Shown: positions 5,656 through 6,941 of the stretch, piece by piece | How the letters are laid out: every line of letters begins with the position of its first letter | Numbering within the stretch: position 1 is the stretch's first letter | NCBI GenBank assembly: GCA_030612185.1 | Contig: JAUWOI010000238.1 | Location: 1-6,941 of the forward strand | DNA from: Anaerolineae bacterium | GTDB lineage: Bacteria; Chloroflexota; Anaerolineae; B4-G1 | Direction of reading: 5' to 3' | Length of the DNA stretch: 6,941 nucleotides | Position numbers and translations under genes: made by a program | The notes under the pieces: generated by a model | The model's input: only the letters and a program-made list of their open reading frames with translations | Told to the model about the DNA's origin: nothing | Databases searched by the model: none

Positions 5656-5723
5656 TTGTCAAAGTAGCCTGGCAGTGCTACAATATGAGACGTTCCTCCA
5701 GTCTCACATGTGCGAGATATGAG
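5656..5723 (+). promoter_or_regulatory. Promoter and operator candidates for the VapC cassette
   Basis: TTGTCA (5656-5661), 17 bases, TACAAT (5679-5684) form a good sigma-70 promoter. At the likely start of transcription is the perfect inverted repeat TGAGAC (5686-5691)/GTCTCA (5701-5706). It is followed by the palindrome CACATGTG (5705-5712). ATATGAG occurs as a direct repeat at 5683-5689 and 5717-5723 (34 bp apart). These are plausible operator elements for autorepression by the antitoxin or the toxin-antitoxin complex. Confidence 0.72.
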
Positions 5724-5750
5724 CAAGGTTGATGGAACAGGAGGCGCGAA

Positions 5751-6071
5751 ATGGCGATGGTTGAAGTAGAACTGAGAGAACTGGAAACGCGGGTGACGTG
5801 GCTGGAGCAGGCCATACGAGAGTTGCGGGGTGATGGCGGACGGGCCGTTCTGGTCAGTGATGAGGAGATGGAGAGTCTATCGGAGCAAGAGCAACTGCTG
5901 GTCGAACTCAAGGCTGAGGGACTGATCCGCGATCTGACACCTGAAGAACGAGCCTTGGCCGCGGAGTGGGATGCCTTGCCAGAAGATGAGAAGGAAGCCC
6001 ACATCCGGCTTATGAATTCCCTGGTGCTTGACCCTCCCCTCAGTCAAATCATCATCGAGAGCCGACGATAA
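5751..6071 (+). CDS. Putative VapC-partner antitoxin with N-terminal coiled coil
   Basis: A 106-residue acidic protein. An unbroken heptad pattern, V4, L8, L11, V15, L18, I22, L25 (spacing 4-3-4-3-4-3), predicts a coiled coil at about 4-28, so it probably oligomerises. The middle holds many Glu residues (ESLSEQEQLL, 41-50). The C-terminal part includes LTPEERALAAEWDALPEDEK and a basic tail ending ESRR. No AbrB, ribbon-helix-helix or HTH signature typical of VapB is visible, so it is not a textbook VapB. It is called an antitoxin because it lies directly upstream of a VapC-type toxin, 5 bases from it, and shares its promoter. RBS AGGAGG (5739-5744) is 6 bases from ATG 5751. How it binds DNA, if it does, is not evident. 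Confidence 0.7.
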   Translation: MAMVEVELRELETRVTWLEQAIRELRGDGGRAVLVSDEEMESLSEQEQLLVELKAEGLIRDLTPEERALAAEWDALPEDEKEAHIRLMNSLVLDPPLSQIIIESRR

Positions 6072-6076
6072 AACCG

Positions 6077-6556
6077 ATGTGCTTCTACTACTTTGACGCC
6101 AGTGCCCTTGTCAAACAGTACGTGACGGAGCCGGGAAGTACATGGGTCCGGGAATTGCTCGATCGCACAAGCCTTGATGGCAAGCGGGGCAACACGGTCT
6201 GCATAGCGGAAATCAGCGTAGTCGAAGTGGCGGCTGCCCTGGCTATCCTGACCCGTACGAATCACATTGGCCTTCGAGACCGCGATCTGGCATACCGTCG
6301 GTTCTTGAACGATACGGCTCACCTATACTATCTCGTCCCGGTAAGAACCGATGATTTTCATGCCGCCGCTCGCCTGACACAACGCCATCCCCTCAAAGCC
6401 TACGATGCCATTCAATTAGCCGTCGCCTTGCGTCACCACCAGGCCCTGGCCCGGCGTAAACTCGGCCTCACTTTTGTGAGCGGTGACCGGCAACAACTGG
6501 CGGCTGCCGAAGCCGAGGGCTTGGCCACCGACAATCCCTTCGATCACCTTCCATAG
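6077..6556 (+). CDS. vapC: VapC-type PIN-domain ribonuclease toxin
   Basis: A 159-residue PIN-domain protein, a metal-dependent ribonuclease in which acidic residues bind Mg2+/Mn2+. Visible motifs are DASALVKQY with D7, ISVVEVAAAL with E50, AYDAIQLAVAL with D110, and FVSGDRQQLAAAEAEGL with D137. These four acidic residues are the family's usual catalytic set, so the toxin looks intact. The closing GLATDNPFDHLP resembles many VapC ends (GL...NP). It starts at ATG 6077, five bases after the stop of the antitoxin, with no independent promoter; translation is presumably coupled. The gene ends 72 bases before the convergent transaldolase gene, with a hairpin terminator between. RNA target (tRNA or rRNA are the usual VapC targets) cannot be read from the sequence. 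Confidence 0.95.
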   Translation: MCFYYFDASALVKQYVTEPGSTWVRELLDRTSLDGKRGNTVCIAEISVVEVAAALAILTRTNHIGLRDRDLAYRRFLNDTAHLYYLVPVRTDDFHAAARLTQRHPLKAYDAIQLAVALRHHQALARRKLGLTFVSGDRQQLAAAEAEGLATDNPFDHLP

Positions 6557-6586
6557 ACTAGGCGAACGGATGAGACACACAAACGC

Positions 6587-6623
6587 CCAGAGCCCCGGCC
6601 TCTCAGAGAAGCCGGGGCTCTGG
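6587..6623. terminator. Bidirectional hairpin terminator between convergent genes
   Basis: Perfect 13-bp arms, CCAGAGCCCCGGC (6587-6599) and GCCGGGGCTCTGG (6611-6623), enclose an 11-base loop that can itself pair CTC with GAG. The plus strand continues TTTCAC, and the minus strand has CGTTTGTG after the hairpin, so the T-tracts are short on both sides. It lies between the stops of vapC and the minus-strand transaldolase and should serve both. Confidence 0.8.
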
Positions 6624-6628
6624 TTTCA

Positions 6629-6941
6629 CTACTGTGCTATCTTCGCCCAATCGGCCAGGAACCGCTCCAACCCCACATCGGTGAAGGGGCTGCGGATCAT
6701 CTTCTGCAAGACGCCGAAGGGCAGGGTGATGATGTCGGCCCCGGCCAGCAGCGCGTCCACGACGTGCGCCGTGTGGCGGATGCTGGCCGCCAGCAGTTGG
6801 CAGTCGAAGCCGTAGTTGTCGAATATTTCCCGCGTCTGGCGCACCACCTCCATCCCATCCAACCCCACGTCGTCCATGCGCCCCCCGAAGATGGAGGCGA
6901 AACTGGCCCCCGCCCTGGCCCCCAGGTAGGCCTGGGCCGGG
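6629..6941 (-). CDS. Short-type transaldolase (C-terminal part, runs off window)
   Basis: The last 103 residues of a (beta/alpha)8 aldolase of the transaldolase/fructose-6-phosphate aldolase family (usually about 215-220 aa). Transaldolase moves a three-carbon dihydroxyacetone unit between sugar phosphates in the non-oxidative pentose phosphate pathway. Reading from the window edge on the minus strand, the frame gives AQAYLGARAGASFASIFGGR (residues 2-21), DDVGLDGME, LLAASIRH, GADIITLPFGVLQKMIRSPFTDVGLERFLADW and a TAG at 6629-6631. The frame continues left of the Met at 6877, so that Met is not the start. The Schiff-base lysine and the N-terminal half lie outside the window. Phe in SIFGGR occupies the position (F178 of TalB, Y131 of FsaA) that separates transaldolase (Phe) from fructose-6-phosphate aldolase (Tyr), which favours transaldolase. 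It ends against the shared terminator hairpin. Confidence 0.93.
   Translation of the reverse strand, partial: PAQAYLGARAGASFASIFGGRMDDVGLDGMEVVRQTREIFDNYGFDCQLLAASIRHTAHVVDALLAGADIITLPFGVLQKMIRSPFTDVGLERFLADWAKIAQ

Overview
The window looks like chromosomal accessory DNA from a GC-rich member of the Chloroflexota (Anaerolineae or a relative). This is inferred from protein style only: an AfsR/NB-ARC-like ATPase with 40-residue TPRs, secreted proteins with the 'IPVQGRLTDASG' opening and the 'FLPLVLRN' ending I associate with that phylum, and tandem MazEF and VapBC-type cassettes. No rRNA or tRNA is present to confirm it.

Layout. Positions 1-124 are apparently non-coding. At 125-2347 is a large ATPase-TPR regulator that starts in the middle of its ATPase domain, with no Walker A motif, so it is probably 5'-truncated. 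Its stop codon runs into four direct repeats of the heptamer AAACGCT type, exactly 11 bp apart. The last repeat ends exactly 8 bp before a perfect TATAAT. That is the architecture of promoters driven by SARP regulators, and it points rightward to a 72-aa conserved-looking small protein (2548-2766) and a secreted two-gene operon. The operon holds a 499-aa fibre-like protein (2887-4386) and a 96-aa small secreted protein (4397-4687), and is closed by a good intrinsic terminator at 4732-4777.

The right half is a defence/stress-type block. A MazE-like/MazF pair (4897-5524) has its own near-consensus promoter and an operator-like palindrome over the -10. A 24-bp nested inverted repeat (REP- or MITE-like) follows at 5543-5614. 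Next is a coiled-coil antitoxin/VapC PIN toxin pair (5751-6556), again with its own promoter and inverted repeats at the likely transcription start. A bidirectional terminator hairpin (6587-6623) separates it from the convergent 3' end of a short-type transaldolase gene that runs off the window.

Working hypothesis (inference): an AfsR/SARP-type regulator, here decayed or cut, controls export of a fibre-like surface protein and its small partner through the 11-bp repeat promoter. The most unusual directly visible items are that promoter, the truncated regulator beside it, the uninterrupted G10 tract in the small secreted gene, and the nested palindrome between the two toxin-antitoxin cassettes.
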